Source of the DNA: Pseudobutyrivibrio sp.
GTDB taxonomy: Bacteria; Bacillota; Clostridia; Lachnospirales; Lachnospiraceae
DNA length: 38,819 nt
Reading direction: 5' to 3'
Assembly: GCA_024681435.1 (NCBI GenBank)
Contig: JAILAV010000065.1
Span: 1 to 38,819, forward strand
Under the pieces are notes generated by a model. The model was not told the origin of the DNA. It was given only the letters and a program-made list of their open reading frames with translations, and ran no database searches. Positions within the stretch are counted from its first letter, which is position 1, and the number at the start of each line of letters is the position of its first letter. Of this stretch, positions 18,191 to 28,423 are shown piece by piece. The position numbers were made by a program, and so were the translations under genes.

Positions 18191-20310
18191 TGGAACAATT
18201 TTTTAATGTGGCAGATATCTTTGGTGAGAACGTATTTAACGACACCGTAATGCAGGAACGTCTTCCAAAGAAAACATATCAAAAGCTCAAGCAGACTATT
18301 TCAGAGGGAAAAGAGCTTGATCTTGAGACAGCAGATGTTATTGCTCACGAAATGAAGGAGTGGGCAATTGAGAAGGGTGCAACTCACTATACACACTGGT
18401 TCCAACCACTTACAGGAATTACAGCTGAAAAGCACGATTCATTTATTTCAGCGCCACTTCCATCAGGAAAGGTTCTTATGAGCTTTTCTGGAAAAGAGCT
18501 TATCAAAGGTGAACCAGATGCTTCATCATTCCCTTCAGGTGGATTACGTGCCACATTTGAGGCTAGAGGATATACAGCATGGGACCCTACTTCACCTGCT
18601 TTTGTAAGACAGGATGCAGCAGGCGCAACACTTTGCATTCCTACTGCCTTCTGCTCATACACAGGAGAGGCTTTGGATCAGAAGACACCACTTCTTCGTT
18701 CTATGGAAGTTGTATCTGAACAGGCTATTAGATTACTTAGATTATTTGGAAACACAACATCAAAGCGAGTTATTCCATCTGTTGGTGCAGAGCAGGAATA
18801 TTTTCTTATTGACCGAGATATGTATCTTGCCCGCAAGGATTTGATGTACACAGGACGTACATTATTTGGCGCTATGCCTCCAAAGGGACAGGAAATGGAC
18901 GACCATTACTTTGGTACTATTCCAGAGCGTATTGCAGGCTATATGCGCGATGTAAACATTGAGTTGTGGAAGCTTGGCGTTTCATCTAAGACACAGCATA
19001 ATGAGGTTGCTCCAGCTCAGCACGAGCTTGCGCCAATCTATGCACAGTGTAATGTAGCTGTAGATCACAATCAGATTATTATGGAGACACTTAGAAAGGT
19101 GGCAAACCGCCATGGTCTTCAGTGCCTTCTTCATGAAAAGCCATTTGATGGTGTAAATGGTTCTGGTAAGCATGATAACTGGTCGCTTGTTACAGACGAT
19201 GGGATCAATCTTTTTGAGCCAGGTAAATCACCACATGAGAATGTTCAGTTCTTGCTTATCCTTTGCCTTGTATTAAAGGCTGTAGATAGACATGCTGACC
19301 TTCTTCGTGAGTCTGCATCAGATGTTGGTAATGACCACAGATTAGGTGGAAATGAAGCGCCTCCAGCTATCATTTCAGTATATCTTGGTGAGCAGCTTGA
19401 GGATGTACTCACACAGTTGATTTCAACAGGTACAGCTACAAAATCTAAAAAGGGTGAGCGTCTTGCTACAGGTGTTAAGACTCTTCCTGATTTTAGAAAA
19501 GATGCTACAGATAGAAACCGTACATCACCATTTGCATTTACAGGAAATAAATTCGAATTCAGAATGCCAGGTTCACAGGATTCAGTTGGTGAGCCAAATG
19601 TAGTATTAAATACAATCATGGCTGAGGCTCTTTGTGAGGCTTGTGATGAGCTTGAGAAGGCAGCAGATTTTGAAGTTGCTGTACATGACATGATTAAGAA
19701 GCTTGCTACAGAACATCAGCGTATCGTATTCAACGGAAACGGCTATGGAGACGAGTGGATTGGAGAGGCTAAGAAGAGAGGGCTTCCAGCAATTAACTCG
19801 CTTGTAGAGGCTATTCCAGCCCTTACAACAGATGCTACAGTCTCAATGTTCGAAAAGTTTGGAGTATTCTCAAAGGTAGAGCTTGAGTCACGTGCAGAAA
19901 TCGAATATGAGCAGTATATCAAGACTATTAATATCGAAGCTCGTACAATGATAGATATGGCTTCAAAGCAGATTATTCCAGCTGTAATCAGCTATGCTAC
20001 AGAGCTTGGCTTATCAATTGGAACAATTGCTGATGCATGCCCAGAGGCTGACGTTAGCACACAGAAGGACCTTTTGATTAAATTATCAAATCTTCTTCGC
20101 GAGTCTAAGGAAGCTCTTGTGGCTCTTAAGGAAACAAACGAGAAGGCCTACACAATGAAGTCTTCAAGCTGTGAAAAGGCAAACTTTTATCATGATGAAG
20201 TTGTTAAGGCAATGGATAATCTTCGTGCTCCAGTAGATGCACTTGAGATGATTGTTGATAAAGAATCATGGCCAATGCCAAGCTACGGCGATATGATTTT
20301 TGAAGTCTAA
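18190..20310 (+). CDS. glnN: Type III glutamine synthetase (GSIII)
   Basis: 706 aa; [71 protein letters not shown]. Confidence 0.95.
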   Translation: MEQFFNVADIFGENVFNDTVMQERLPKKTYQKLKQTISEGKELDLETADVIAHEMKEWAIEKGATHYTHWFQPLTGITAEKHDSFISAPLPSGKVLMSFSGKELIKGEPDASSFPSGGLRATFEARGYTAWDPTSPAFVRQDAAGATLCIPTAFCSYTGEALDQKTPLLRSMEVVSEQAIRLLRLFGNTTSKRVIPSVGAEQEYFLIDRDMYLARKDLMYTGRTLFGAMPPKGQEMDDHYFGTIPERIAGYMRDVNIELWKLGVSSKTQHNEVAPAQHELAPIYAQCNVAVDHNQIIMETLRKVANRHGLQCLLHEKPFDGVNGSGKHDNWSLVTDDGINLFEPGKSPHENVQFLLILCLVLKAVDRHADLLRESASDVGNDHRLGGNEAPPAIISVYLGEQLEDVLTQLISTGTATKSKKGERLATGVKTLPDFRKDATDRNRTSPFAFTGNKFEFRMPGSQDSVGEPNVVLNTIMAEALCEACDELEKAADFEVAVHDMIKKLATEHQRIVFNGNGYGDEWIGEAKKRGLPAINSLVEAIPALTTDATVSMFEKFGVFSKVELESRAEIEYEQYIKTINIEARTMIDMASKQIIPAVISYATELGLSIGTIADACPEADVSTQKDLLIKLSNLLRESKEALVALKETNEKAYTMKSSSCEKANFYHDEVVKAMDNLRAPVDALEMIVDKESWPMPSYGDMIFEV

Positions 20311-20320
20311 TATGGATATT

Positions 20321-20351
20321 AAAAAAGCACCTCATATTGAGGTGCTTTTTT
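20321..20351. terminator. Bidirectional intrinsic terminator between convergent glnN and PBP genes
   Basis: AAAAAAGCACCTCA-TAT-TGAGGTGCTTTTTT. Confidence 0.92.
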
Positions 20352-20356
20352 GTATG

Positions 20357-22942
20357 TTAAGGAGTACCGCCGGTAACTGATACGGTTCCTTCGTTGCTAT
20401 TAGTGCTTCCTAGAGGAGCAGCACTTCCTCCAACAGTACCAGAGTTAGGCATTGGTGTTCCTCCATGGATTGGACAATACTGTCCGAATGTTGCTGCATT
20501 AACGCCGTATGGCTCGTCTGCTGAACCTGCGCCAGCGCCGATAATAAATACGCCGCCATACTGTGGACACTCAGAATTTGCAAACATATGTGACTGTGTA
20601 CATACATATCCTAAATAGTGATGATCACAGTATTCTGTAGGCTCTGTACCTTCTTCGAAATATTCAGTGTAGACCATTGAACCTCTAGGGTCACAATCGC
20701 AAACTCCTGGGATAGCGAGCTTTCCGGATTTCTTACATACAGAAGCGGTTACAATGCCATCTGGTTTAACGAAATCTTTTTCGGATAAATTCTCGTGAAT
20801 TCGGCTCATTACAGCCTTCCAAATAACCTTAGAATATGTGGTGTAGCTTTGAGGAGTGTTGTCATCATAACCACCCCAAATAACAGCTGTATAGTAAGGC
20901 GTATATCCTGCAAAAAGTGTATCTTTGTTTTTAGTAGTTGTACCGGATTTACCAGCCACTGCCATTCCACTGAAGTTAGCGACTTTACCAGTACCTGATG
21001 TCATAACATCTTTCATGGCGCTAGTAAGCAACCAAGCTGTAGTTTCTTTCAAAACTCTTCTAGAAGTGTTTTCTCTATTGTCTAAAATAATATTTCCCTG
21101 ATGGTCAACAACTGTAGTGTAGAAGATTGGTGTGTTATATTCACCGCCGTTGGCGATTGTTGCATAAGCGGCAGTTAAATCAAGGTTTGTAACACCGTTT
21201 GTGATACCACCTAAAGCTAATGATTGGTTGTTATCACCATCTGTAAGAGTTGTTATACCTAAATCTTTTGCATATTGGAAACCAAGTCCTGTGCCTATAT
21301 CTCCAATAGTTTCTACTGTTACAACGTTAATAGAATTAGTAATAGCAGTTCTAATATTGGTCCAACCTAAGTACTGATTATTGTAGTTCTTAAGTGGTGT
21401 TCCGTCTGCGTATGTAGTAGGTTTATCATTTTGAACTGAAGCAAGTGTTTTACCACCGGCATCAAGGGCTGCTGCATAGCAGGCAATAACCTTAAATGTA
21501 GAACCTGGCTGTCTGGTAATACCAGTTGCACGGTTAAGTGTTTTGGCAGCTGTTTTATCACCGCGACCACCTATCATTGCAACTACATGGCCTGTGGATT
21601 GCTCCATAACAGTCATAGCAGCCTGAGGCTGAAGAGTAAATGTGATAGATTCACCGGCAATCTCATCACCTGGTTCCATAACAGCTTGCTTGTATTCTTC
21701 AACAGCAGCCTCAGCCTCTTCCTGAGAGTCATACTCAAGATTTGTTCTAGAGCTACTTGCTTTAATGTAATTTAACATTGTGATATCAGAATAGTTTGCT
21801 GTAGAACCATCTGATTTGTTCAAAGTTAATCTGTAGGAGAATGAAATCTTTTCATTTCCATTATAGTTTTCTGTGTTATTAATCTCGTCCTGGACGATAT
21901 TTTGGATGGCGGTGTCCTGTGTTGAGTAAATTGATAAACCGCCAGAGTAAAGCATCTTGTATGCTTCAGTTTCGGAATATCCAAGCTTTTCCTGTAAATC
22001 TACAACCACCTCATCTGTAAGTGCATCTACAAAGTAAGATGTAGACTGTGTAGCAAAATCAGTGTTTAATACCTGAATCTGGTCGTATACATCATCAGCC
22101 ATAGCCTCTTCATAGGCAGCATCGGTAATGTACCCCTGTTCTAACATATTATTAAGAACTTTTTTTCTACGCTTAGCATTTTCCTCAGGATGAGAAATTG
22201 GATTATATTTTGTAGGATTCTGGGTGATACCAGCAATAACAGCACTTTCTGAAAGAGTTAAGTCTGAAACTGGCTTATTAAAATATCTTTCAGCGGCAGC
22301 CTCAACACCAAGTGTGTTTTGGCCTAGGTTGATACTGTTAAGGTAATTCTCCAAAATAACTGGCTTTTTAACTATCTCTTCAAGCTGAACAGCCAAGTAT
22401 TGTTCTTGAATCTTACGATTCAAACTGTCTGCAAAAGTATGCTCGGAAGTCCAAGTTGTGAAGTAGTTGTTTTTAAGAAGCTGCTGGGTGATTGTACTGG
22501 CACCCTGAGAAAAATCGAAGCCATTAATTACACCTGTGGCAGCAGCTCTGACAATACCTTGTAAATCAATTCCGTTATGCTCATAAAAACGAGCATCCTC
22601 GATTGCAACAAATGCATGTTGTAAATCCTCTGGAATATCATTGAGAGTCACATAAGTTCTATTAGCACCCGTTGAAGCTAATGTTTCAATTTCGTTTCCA
22701 TCTGAGTCGTATACAGTACTCATATAACCTGTTGGTGAAATATCTATAGTAGATACATCTGGAAGCTGATCAATCAAATTTTTAGCATAAAGATAAGCAA
22801 TAATACCACTGGCAACTATTACAGCAATAATACATATTAAGGAAAGACGTATTATAGCAAGACCGGCACTACGACGCTTTCTGCGACCGCGTCCCTGTAG
22901 CTGAGCGGATTGCTTAGCAGCATTTTCTTTTCCGTAATTCAT
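20357..22942 (-). CDS. Class A penicillin-binding protein (transglycosylase/transpeptidase, PBP1A-like)
   Basis: EDARFYEHNGIDLQGIVRAA, GASTITQQLLKNNYF, transpeptidase RQPGSTFKV and KSGTT; start placed at ATG 22942 after GGAGG. Confidence 0.95.
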   Translation of the reverse strand: MNYGKENAAKQSAQLQGRGRRKRRSAGLAIIRLSLICIIAVIVASGIIAYLYAKNLIDQLPDVSTIDISPTGYMSTVYDSDGNEIETLASTGANRTYVTLNDIPEDLQHAFVAIEDARFYEHNGIDLQGIVRAAATGVINGFDFSQGASTITQQLLKNNYFTTWTSEHTFADSLNRKIQEQYLAVQLEEIVKKPVILENYLNSINLGQNTLGVEAAAERYFNKPVSDLTLSESAVIAGITQNPTKYNPISHPEENAKRRKKVLNNMLEQGYITDAAYEEAMADDVYDQIQVLNTDFATQSTSYFVDALTDEVVVDLQEKLGYSETEAYKMLYSGGLSIYSTQDTAIQNIVQDEINNTENYNGNEKISFSYRLTLNKSDGSTANYSDITMLNYIKASSSRTNLEYDSQEEAEAAVEEYKQAVMEPGDEIAGESITFTLQPQAAMTVMEQSTGHVVAMIGGRGDKTAAKTLNRATGITRQPGSTFKVIACYAAALDAGGKTLASVQNDKPTTYADGTPLKNYNNQYLGWTNIRTAITNSINVVTVETIGDIGTGLGFQYAKDLGITTLTDGDNNQSLALGGITNGVTNLDLTAAYATIANGGEYNTPIFYTTVVDHQGNIILDNRENTSRRVLKETTAWLLTSAMKDVMTSGTGKVANFSGMAVAGKSGTTTKNKDTLFAGYTPYYTAVIWGGYDDNTPQSYTTYSKVIWKAVMSRIHENLSEKDFVKPDGIVTASVCKKSGKLAIPGVCDCDPRGSMVYTEYFEEGTEPTEYCDHHYLGYVCTQSHMFANSECPQYGGVFIIGAGAGSADEPYGVNAATFGQYCPIHGGTPMPNSGTVGGSAAPLGSTNSNEGTVSVTGGTP

Positions 22943-22984
22943 ATTAACCTCCAATTAAGACTTCATTATACCAAAATTATCAAT

Positions 22985-22990
22985 TATAAT
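22985..22990 (+). promoter_or_regulatory. Candidate -10 (TATAAT) immediately upstream of yigZ ATG
   Basis: TATAAT ends 6 nt before ATG at 22997; no Shine-Dalgarno visible. Confidence 0.45.
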
Positions 22991-22996
22991 AAACCT

Positions 22997-23650
22997 ATGG
23001 AAAAGAAGAGCTTTAAAATAATATATGAAGGTGGAGTGGGAGAAATCGAAGAGAAAAAATCTCGATTCATAGCACATATTTCACCTGTAACATCAGAAGA
23101 GGAAGCAGTTAGTTTTATTGCATCCAAAAAGAAAGAATATTGGGATGCCAGACATAATTGTTCCGCCTTTGTTATCGGAGCAAACAACGAGATAACAAGA
23201 TGCAATGATGATGGAGAACCAGCTCAGACAGCGGGGCGACCTATGTTAGATGTTCTTCTTAGAGAAAACATTCATAATTGCGTTGTAGTGGTGACAAGAT
23301 ATTTCGGCGGTGTACTTTTAGGTACAGGAGGCCTTGTAAGAGCTTATCAGGGAGCAGTTCAAGAGGGGCTTAAAAGCTGCAAGATTCTTGAACCAAAGAA
23401 TGGTAGGCCATGTTCCATTTCTACAGATTATAATGGCTATGGAAAAATAGAGTATGTTTTAAGAGAAAAATCGTTTCCTATTCTTAACACAGATTTTGGA
23501 GCTGATGTAACAATTTCATCTGTTATTCCATCAGAATCTGTCCAGGATTTCGAAAAAAATATTGCAGACAAAACAGCCGGAAATGCTGTAATTTCGTGGG
23601 ATGACGAGATTAAATATGATATTTTAGATGGCAAGCTGCTAAAATTTTAA
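22997..23650 (+). CDS. YigZ/IMPACT family protein
   Basis: KSRFIAHISPVTSEEEAVSFIASKKKEYWDARHNCSAFVIG; DDGEPAQTAGRPMLDVL; VTRYFGGVLLGTGGLVRAYQGAV. Confidence 0.93.
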   Translation: MEKKSFKIIYEGGVGEIEEKKSRFIAHISPVTSEEEAVSFIASKKKEYWDARHNCSAFVIGANNEITRCNDDGEPAQTAGRPMLDVLLRENIHNCVVVVTRYFGGVLLGTGGLVRAYQGAVQEGLKSCKILEPKNGRPCSISTDYNGYGKIEYVLREKSFPILNTDFGADVTISSVIPSESVQDFEKNIADKTAGNAVISWDDEIKYDILDGKLLKF

Positions 23651-23669
23651 AAAAAGGTTGAAAAAGTGC

Positions 23670-23698
23670 TTGCCATTTTGAAATCTATGCTTTATAAT
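23670..23698 (+). promoter_or_regulatory. Sigma-A promoter of tRNA-Gln
   Basis: TTGCCA-17 nt-TATAAT. Confidence 0.8.
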
Positions 23699-23750
23699 AG
23701 CATTCGTTGACGCGATAAAGTAGTTAAGCTCAAGCGTCGGCGAGCAATAA

Positions 23751-23822
23751 TGGCCCATCGCCAAATGGTAAGGCAACGGACTCTGACTCCGTCATTTCAA
23801 GGTTCGAATCCTTGTGGGCCAG
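23751..23822 (+). tRNA. tRNA-Gln (anticodon CUG)
   Basis: TGGCCCA/TGGGCCA acceptor, ACGGA-CTCTGAC-TCCGT anticodon arm, GGTTCGAATCC T-arm. Confidence 0.95.
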
Positions 23823-23826
23823 TTAC

Positions 23827-23859
23827 GACCTAAGCAGGACATTTGCTTAGGTCTTTTTT
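23827..23859 (+). terminator. Intrinsic terminator after tRNA-Gln
   Basis: GACCTAAGCA-GGACATT-TGCTTAGGTC-TTTTTT. Confidence 0.9.
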
Positions 23860-23893
23860 CTTATATATAGACTTGAATTCTATGAGGTGTGCC

Positions 23894-24598
23894 ATGTACC
23901 AATATACAGACAGAGTTAGCTATAGCGAAGTAGATTCTAATCTTAATCTTACATATTTTGCATTGGTTAATTACATGCAGGATTGTAGTTGTTTCCATTC
24001 AGATGACTTGGGAGTTGGTGTAGGATATTTAGCTCCTATTAATAGAGGATGGTTTGTGGCAAGCTACGAGATACACATTAATCGTTTGCCTAAGTATATG
24101 GAGAGGATTACCATCTCTACTTATCCATATCAGGTTCGCGGTATGATGGCTCGTCGTGTTTATACGATTAATTCTGAATCTGGAGAGCTTTTAGTTTATG
24201 CAGATTCACTTTGGGTTTTAATGGATTTGGTAAATGCCAAACCAGCAAGAATTGATGATAAAATCCTAGCGGCATATCCAGAGGATAAGGATAGACCACC
24301 CTTCGATTTTAGCAGAAAAAAGCTTCACTATAATAATGAAGGTCAGAAGGTTGGCAAGTTTATAGTTAACGAAAATCAAATAGACACAAACGATCATATG
24401 AATAATTCCTTCTATATAGATGTGACCAGACGATTTCTACCAAAAGAAAAAGAGGGATTTTCTGAAATAAATGTAAGCTATAAAAAAGCTGCATTATTGT
24501 TTGATGAACTAGATGTATATTTGGTAGAATTAGAAACAGGTTATCAAGTTGTTCTTAAGAAGGATGACGAAGTTTATACAATTGTGGAGTACAAATAA
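23894..24598 (+). CDS. Acyl-ACP thioesterase family protein
   Basis: MYQYTDRVSYSEVDSNLNLTYFALVNYMQDCSCFHSDDLGVG; second hot-dog half NENQIDTNDHMNNSFYIDV; start set by GAGGTG. Confidence 0.88.
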   Translation: MYQYTDRVSYSEVDSNLNLTYFALVNYMQDCSCFHSDDLGVGVGYLAPINRGWFVASYEIHINRLPKYMERITISTYPYQVRGMMARRVYTINSESGELLVYADSLWVLMDLVNAKPARIDDKILAAYPEDKDRPPFDFSRKKLHYNNEGQKVGKFIVNENQIDTNDHMNNSFYIDVTRRFLPKEKEGFSEINVSYKKAALLFDELDVYLVELETGYQVVLKKDDEVYTIVEYK

Positions 24599-24601
24599 AT
24601 A

Positions 24602-25426
24602 ATGAAGTTAGGCGAAATACAAAAACTTAAAATACAAAAGAAGGTAGAATTTGGAGTTTATCTCACTGATGGTGAGGAAAGAGTTCTTCTTCCTAAGAAG
24701 CAGGTGCCAGAGGATGCATCAATAGGTGATGAAATACCAGTCTTTGTCTACAAGGATTCCAAAGATAGACTTATTGCCACAACAACTACACCTAAGGTTA
24801 CACTTGGGCAGATGGGCGTTTTGACAGTAAGTCAGGTTAATAAAATCGGTGCCTTTTTAGATTGGGGTTTGGAGAAAGACTTATTGCTTCCTTATAAGGA
24901 AATGACAAAGCAACCATCAGAGGGTGATGAAATTCTCGTTAGAGTTTACATCGATAAAAGTAATCGCCTTTGTGCAAGCATGAAAGGCCTATATGAAATG
25001 CTATCTAAGAATCCACCTTATCAGGTTGGAGATGAAGTAGAAGCTAGAATTTATGAGTTCGGTCATGACTTTGGTACATTCGTAGCACTTGAAGATAAAT
25101 ATTCGTCTATGATTCCAAAGCACGAGGATGTTAGCAAGTATCGTATAGGCGATGTTATTATGGTTCGTGTTACAGGAATCAAAGAAGATGGTAAATGCGA
25201 TGTTACAATAAGAGATAAAGCATACATTCAAATGGAAGATGATGCTGAGGCTCTTCTTGATTTGATTGATAGCTATGCTGGAGTACTTCCTTTTTCAGAG
25301 AAGGCTTCTCCAGAAGTTATAAAACGTGAAACTGGTCTTTCAAAAGCAGCTTTTAAGCGCGCAATCGGAAGACTATATAAAGAGCGCAAGATTACCCTTA
25401 CTGATGGTAAGATTCGCCGAGCATAA
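24602..25426 (+). CDS. S1 RNA-binding protein, CvfB-like
   Basis: MKLGEIQKLKIQKKVEFGVYL; VSQVNKIGAFLDWGLEKDLLLPYKEM; C-terminal winged-helix segment. Confidence 0.88.
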   Translation: MKLGEIQKLKIQKKVEFGVYLTDGEERVLLPKKQVPEDASIGDEIPVFVYKDSKDRLIATTTTPKVTLGQMGVLTVSQVNKIGAFLDWGLEKDLLLPYKEMTKQPSEGDEILVRVYIDKSNRLCASMKGLYEMLSKNPPYQVGDEVEARIYEFGHDFGTFVALEDKYSSMIPKHEDVSKYRIGDVIMVRVTGIKEDGKCDVTIRDKAYIQMEDDAEALLDLIDSYAGVLPFSEKASPEVIKRETGLSKAAFKRAIGRLYKERKITLTDGKIRRA

Positions 25427-25449
25427 TTTTATTTTAGGAGGATACTTTT

Positions 25450-25824
25450 ATGAAAAACGTGATTTCAACAACAAATGCACCAGCAGCAATTGGCCCATAT
25501 TCTCAGGCAATTGAAGTAAATGGTATGGTTTACACATCAGGTATTATCCCAGTAGACCCAGCAACAGGAGAAATTCCAAGTGGTGCAGCAGCACAGGCCG
25601 ACAGAGTTTTCAAAAGCATGAGCTCCTTATTAGAAGCTGCAGGTACTTCTATGGCAAATGTTGTTAAGACAACAGTATTCATCAAAAACATGGAAGATTT
25701 TGCAGCAATCAACGAAGTATACGCTAAGTATTTCCCAGAGCCATTCCCAGCACGTTCATGCATCGAGGTAGCTCGTATTCCAAAGGACGTTTTATTAGAG
25801 GCTGAGGCAATCGCAATCAAGTAA
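25450..25824 (+). CDS. ridA: RidA family reactive intermediate/imine deaminase
   Basis: NAPAAIGPYSQAIEVNGMVYTSGIIPVDPATGE; PARSCIEVARIPKDVLLEAEAIA. Confidence 0.95.
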   Translation: MKNVISTTNAPAAIGPYSQAIEVNGMVYTSGIIPVDPATGEIPSGAAAQADRVFKSMSSLLEAAGTSMANVVKTTVFIKNMEDFAAINEVYAKYFPEPFPARSCIEVARIPKDVLLEAEAIAIK

Positions 25825-25843
25825 TTTTCATCGGAGTTCAAAT

Positions 25844-26758
25844 ATGGTTTATGATGTAATAGTAATAGGAGCAGGCCCTGCGGGGCTTGCTGCTGGTATA
25901 TATGGAAAGAGAGCAGGATTTAATATACTTATTCTAGATACCAGCTCTATTAGCGGGGGACAGATATTAAATACATACGAAATTGACAATTACCCTGGCT
26001 TTCCTGGAGCTTCAGGAGAAGCCTTGGCGGAAGCAATGAAAAAACATTGCGAGGGCTTAGGCGTTGAATTTGCCAGAGGTAAGGTTTCTGCTATTGTTGA
26101 TAAAGGTGATATTAAAGAGCTTATCACTAAAAAAGCTACATTCGAAACTAAAACAGTTATAATTGCCACTGGTTCATCTAACAAAAAGCTTGGATGTCCA
26201 GGTGAAGAAGAGTTCTCAGGAATGGGAGTATCATATTGTGCTACTTGCGATGGAGCATTCTTTAAAGAAAAAGATGTTGCAGTAGTTGGTGGTGGAGATG
26301 TTGCATTAGAAGATGCAATCTATCTTTCAAGATTTTGCAATAAAGTATATCTCATTCATAGACGTCAAGAATTCAGAGGTGCCGTTGCTCTACAGAATCA
26401 GCTTAAAAAGGCAGATAATATTCAGATTATCTATGATACAACTGTAGAGGCTATAGAGGGAACTGATTCTGTTGAGAAGCTTCTTATAAAGAATAAGGTG
26501 ACAGAAGAAGTTAGCGAACTAAATGTTTCAGGAGTATTTATTGCTGTTGGAACTGAACCAAATACAAATTGCATCGATGGAATGCCTGAAATGGATGAAC
26601 GTGGGTATATAGTGGCAGGCGAAACTTGCGAGACATCAAAGCCTGGTATATATGTAGCAGGAGACGTTAGAGCCAAGCAGCTTAAGCAGGTTATTACCGC
26701 AACAGCTGATGGTGCTAATGCAATTACTTCCATTGAAAGATTTTTTCAGGGGATTTAA
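25844..26758 (+). CDS. trxB: Thioredoxin reductase
   Basis: FAD motif GAGPAGLAAGIY; redox CATC; NADPH motif GGGDVALEDA; GIYVAGDVRAKQLKQ. Confidence 0.95.
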   Translation: MVYDVIVIGAGPAGLAAGIYGKRAGFNILILDTSSISGGQILNTYEIDNYPGFPGASGEALAEAMKKHCEGLGVEFARGKVSAIVDKGDIKELITKKATFETKTVIIATGSSNKKLGCPGEEEFSGMGVSYCATCDGAFFKEKDVAVVGGGDVALEDAIYLSRFCNKVYLIHRRQEFRGAVALQNQLKKADNIQIIYDTTVEAIEGTDSVEKLLIKNKVTEEVSELNVSGVFIAVGTEPNTNCIDGMPEMDERGYIVAGETCETSKPGIYVAGDVRAKQLKQVITATADGANAITSIERFFQGI

Positions 26759-26834
26759 TAATTTATAACTTTACCAAAATGTTACAAATCTAGTATTTTT
26801 CGGTACATGGCATAAATACAAGGTGAAAACGGGG

Positions 26835-26863
26835 TTGACAGACTCGGGGTTAGATTATATAAT
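26835..26863 (+). promoter_or_regulatory. Near-consensus sigma-A promoter of the NlpC/P60 gene
   Basis: TTGACA-17 nt-TATAAT. Confidence 0.88.
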
Positions 26864-26872
26864 GTCATCAGT

Positions 26873-26889
26873 TGTAATAAGTTTGTAAC
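26873..26889 (+). promoter_or_regulatory. Candidate WalR (YycF)-type box
   Basis: TGTAAT-AAGTT-TGTAAC matches TGTWAH-N5-TGTWAH. Confidence 0.5.
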
Positions 26890-26911
26890 AAATTCGGAGG
26901 TTTATTACATA

Positions 26912-28141
26912 ATGAATTTGAAAATGACAAAAGCTGTAAGTTATACACTTGCTGCATGTGTAGTTGCTACTAGCATCTCACTTTGTGCAGACGCAGCTAA
27001 TGCTACATCTGGCGTTAGTGCATTATCTAGCACAACAGGTGTTTTAGAGACTACTAATTATACTGCATTTGCAGGTGCACAGCTTTCAGTTAATGATATG
27101 CTTGCTAGCGCTACAGCAATTTCTACTGAGACACAGCTAGCAGAAAATGAAACAGAGTGGGTTGCCACAGCAGAGAATCCATATGCTAATATCGCAATCG
27201 CACAGGTAGATAATTATGTATATATTCGTGAGAGCGCTTCAGCTGACAGCGAATATGTAGGTAAGTTATATAACAAGTCTGCTGCTACTGTATCAGAGAC
27301 AGTTGAGGCAGAGGATGGTACATGGCTTTGCATTACATCTGGTGATGTAACAGGTTATGTAAAGAGTGAATACGTAGTACAGGGTAACGAGGAATTAGCT
27401 AAGGAAATGTCTAGACGAGTTGCTACTGTTACAACAACAACTCTTTATGTTAGAGAAGAGCCTACTACAGATTCAGACGTTATTGATTTATTACCACTTG
27501 GTGATGACCTTACTATCATTGATGAGTCTATGTTGGATTCAGGTTGGGTAAAGGTTACATGTAACGCTGGTGATGGTTATATCAGTACAGATTTTGTTGA
27601 TATTTCTACAGAGTTTACTGTTGCTGAATCAAAGGCACACGAGGAAGCTCGTCTTGCTAAGGAAGAGGCAGACAGAAAGGCAGCTAAGGAAGCCGCTGAA
27701 AAGGCAACTGCAGCAGCTAAGAGTGCTAAGGCGCAGGAGTCTTCAGGATCAAGCGAGTCTGGCTCAGCTTCATCTAAGACTTATGCAGCACCTTCAGGTT
27801 CTAGCGGAAGCTCAGTAGTTAATTACGGTTCACAGTTCGTAGGTAACCCATATGTATATGGTGGTACATCTCTTACAAACGGAACAGACTGTTCAGGATT
27901 CGTAATGAGTTGTTACTCAGCATTTGGTGTTAGCTTACCTCATTCATCTAGTGCTCTTCGTAGCGTTGGATATGGTGTATCTTATGATGAGATGCAGCCT
28001 GGTGATATCGTATGCTACTCAGGTCACGTTGGAATTTATGCAGGTAATGGCCAGTTATTGCATGCATCTACATACAGAACTGGTATTACATATTCAAATG
28101 TTAACTATAAGAACATTCTTGCAATCAGAAGAATCTTCTAA
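26912..28141 (+). CDS. Secreted SH3-domain and NlpC/P60 peptidoglycan hydrolase
   Basis: Signal peptide; two SH3b segments (VYIRESASADSEYVGKL, LYVREEPTTDSDVIDLL); C-terminal NPYVYGGTSLTNGTDCSGFVM ... PGDIVCYSGHVGIYAGNGQLLHAS. Confidence 0.95.
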   Translation: MNLKMTKAVSYTLAACVVATSISLCADAANATSGVSALSSTTGVLETTNYTAFAGAQLSVNDMLASATAISTETQLAENETEWVATAENPYANIAIAQVDNYVYIRESASADSEYVGKLYNKSAATVSETVEAEDGTWLCITSGDVTGYVKSEYVVQGNEELAKEMSRRVATVTTTTLYVREEPTTDSDVIDLLPLGDDLTIIDESMLDSGWVKVTCNAGDGYISTDFVDISTEFTVAESKAHEEARLAKEEADRKAAKEAAEKATAAAKSAKAQESSGSSESGSASSKTYAAPSGSSGSSVVNYGSQFVGNPYVYGGTSLTNGTDCSGFVMSCYSAFGVSLPHSSSALRSVGYGVSYDEMQPGDIVCYSGHVGIYAGNGQLLHASTYRTGITYSNVNYKNILAIRRIF

Positions 28142-28155
28142 AATAGCATATAGAG

Positions 28156-28180
28156 GCGCCGCTTGATGCGGCGCTTTTTT
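28156..28180 (+). terminator. Intrinsic terminator after NlpC/P60 gene
   Basis: GCGCCGC-TTGAT-GCGGCGC-TTTTTT. Confidence 0.93.
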
Positions 28181-28423
28181 AATGATTGTCGTACTAGTTA
28201 TAGAAAGCATTTTTCGATTTTGAAATTAAAGATGCGTAATATTATATATATATTAAAAGTAATTGTCAGAAAATAAAACATGAAGCAGAAAAGCAATTTA
28301 GATGAATAATGCACAAAAAACTAATAAGTTTAATTTCAATATAATAATAGACTGACACTAAATGAAATATTTTTTCAACTATAACTGAGAAAAACTGTGC
28401 GTAAAATCGGACTTGTGAACCAT

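Noticed and set aside
23709-23739. GACGC/GCGTC pairing upstream of tRNA-Gln as a regulatory RNA
   Set aside because: Short stem in a pre-tRNA 5' leader; insufficient evidence beyond normal tRNA precursor sequence.
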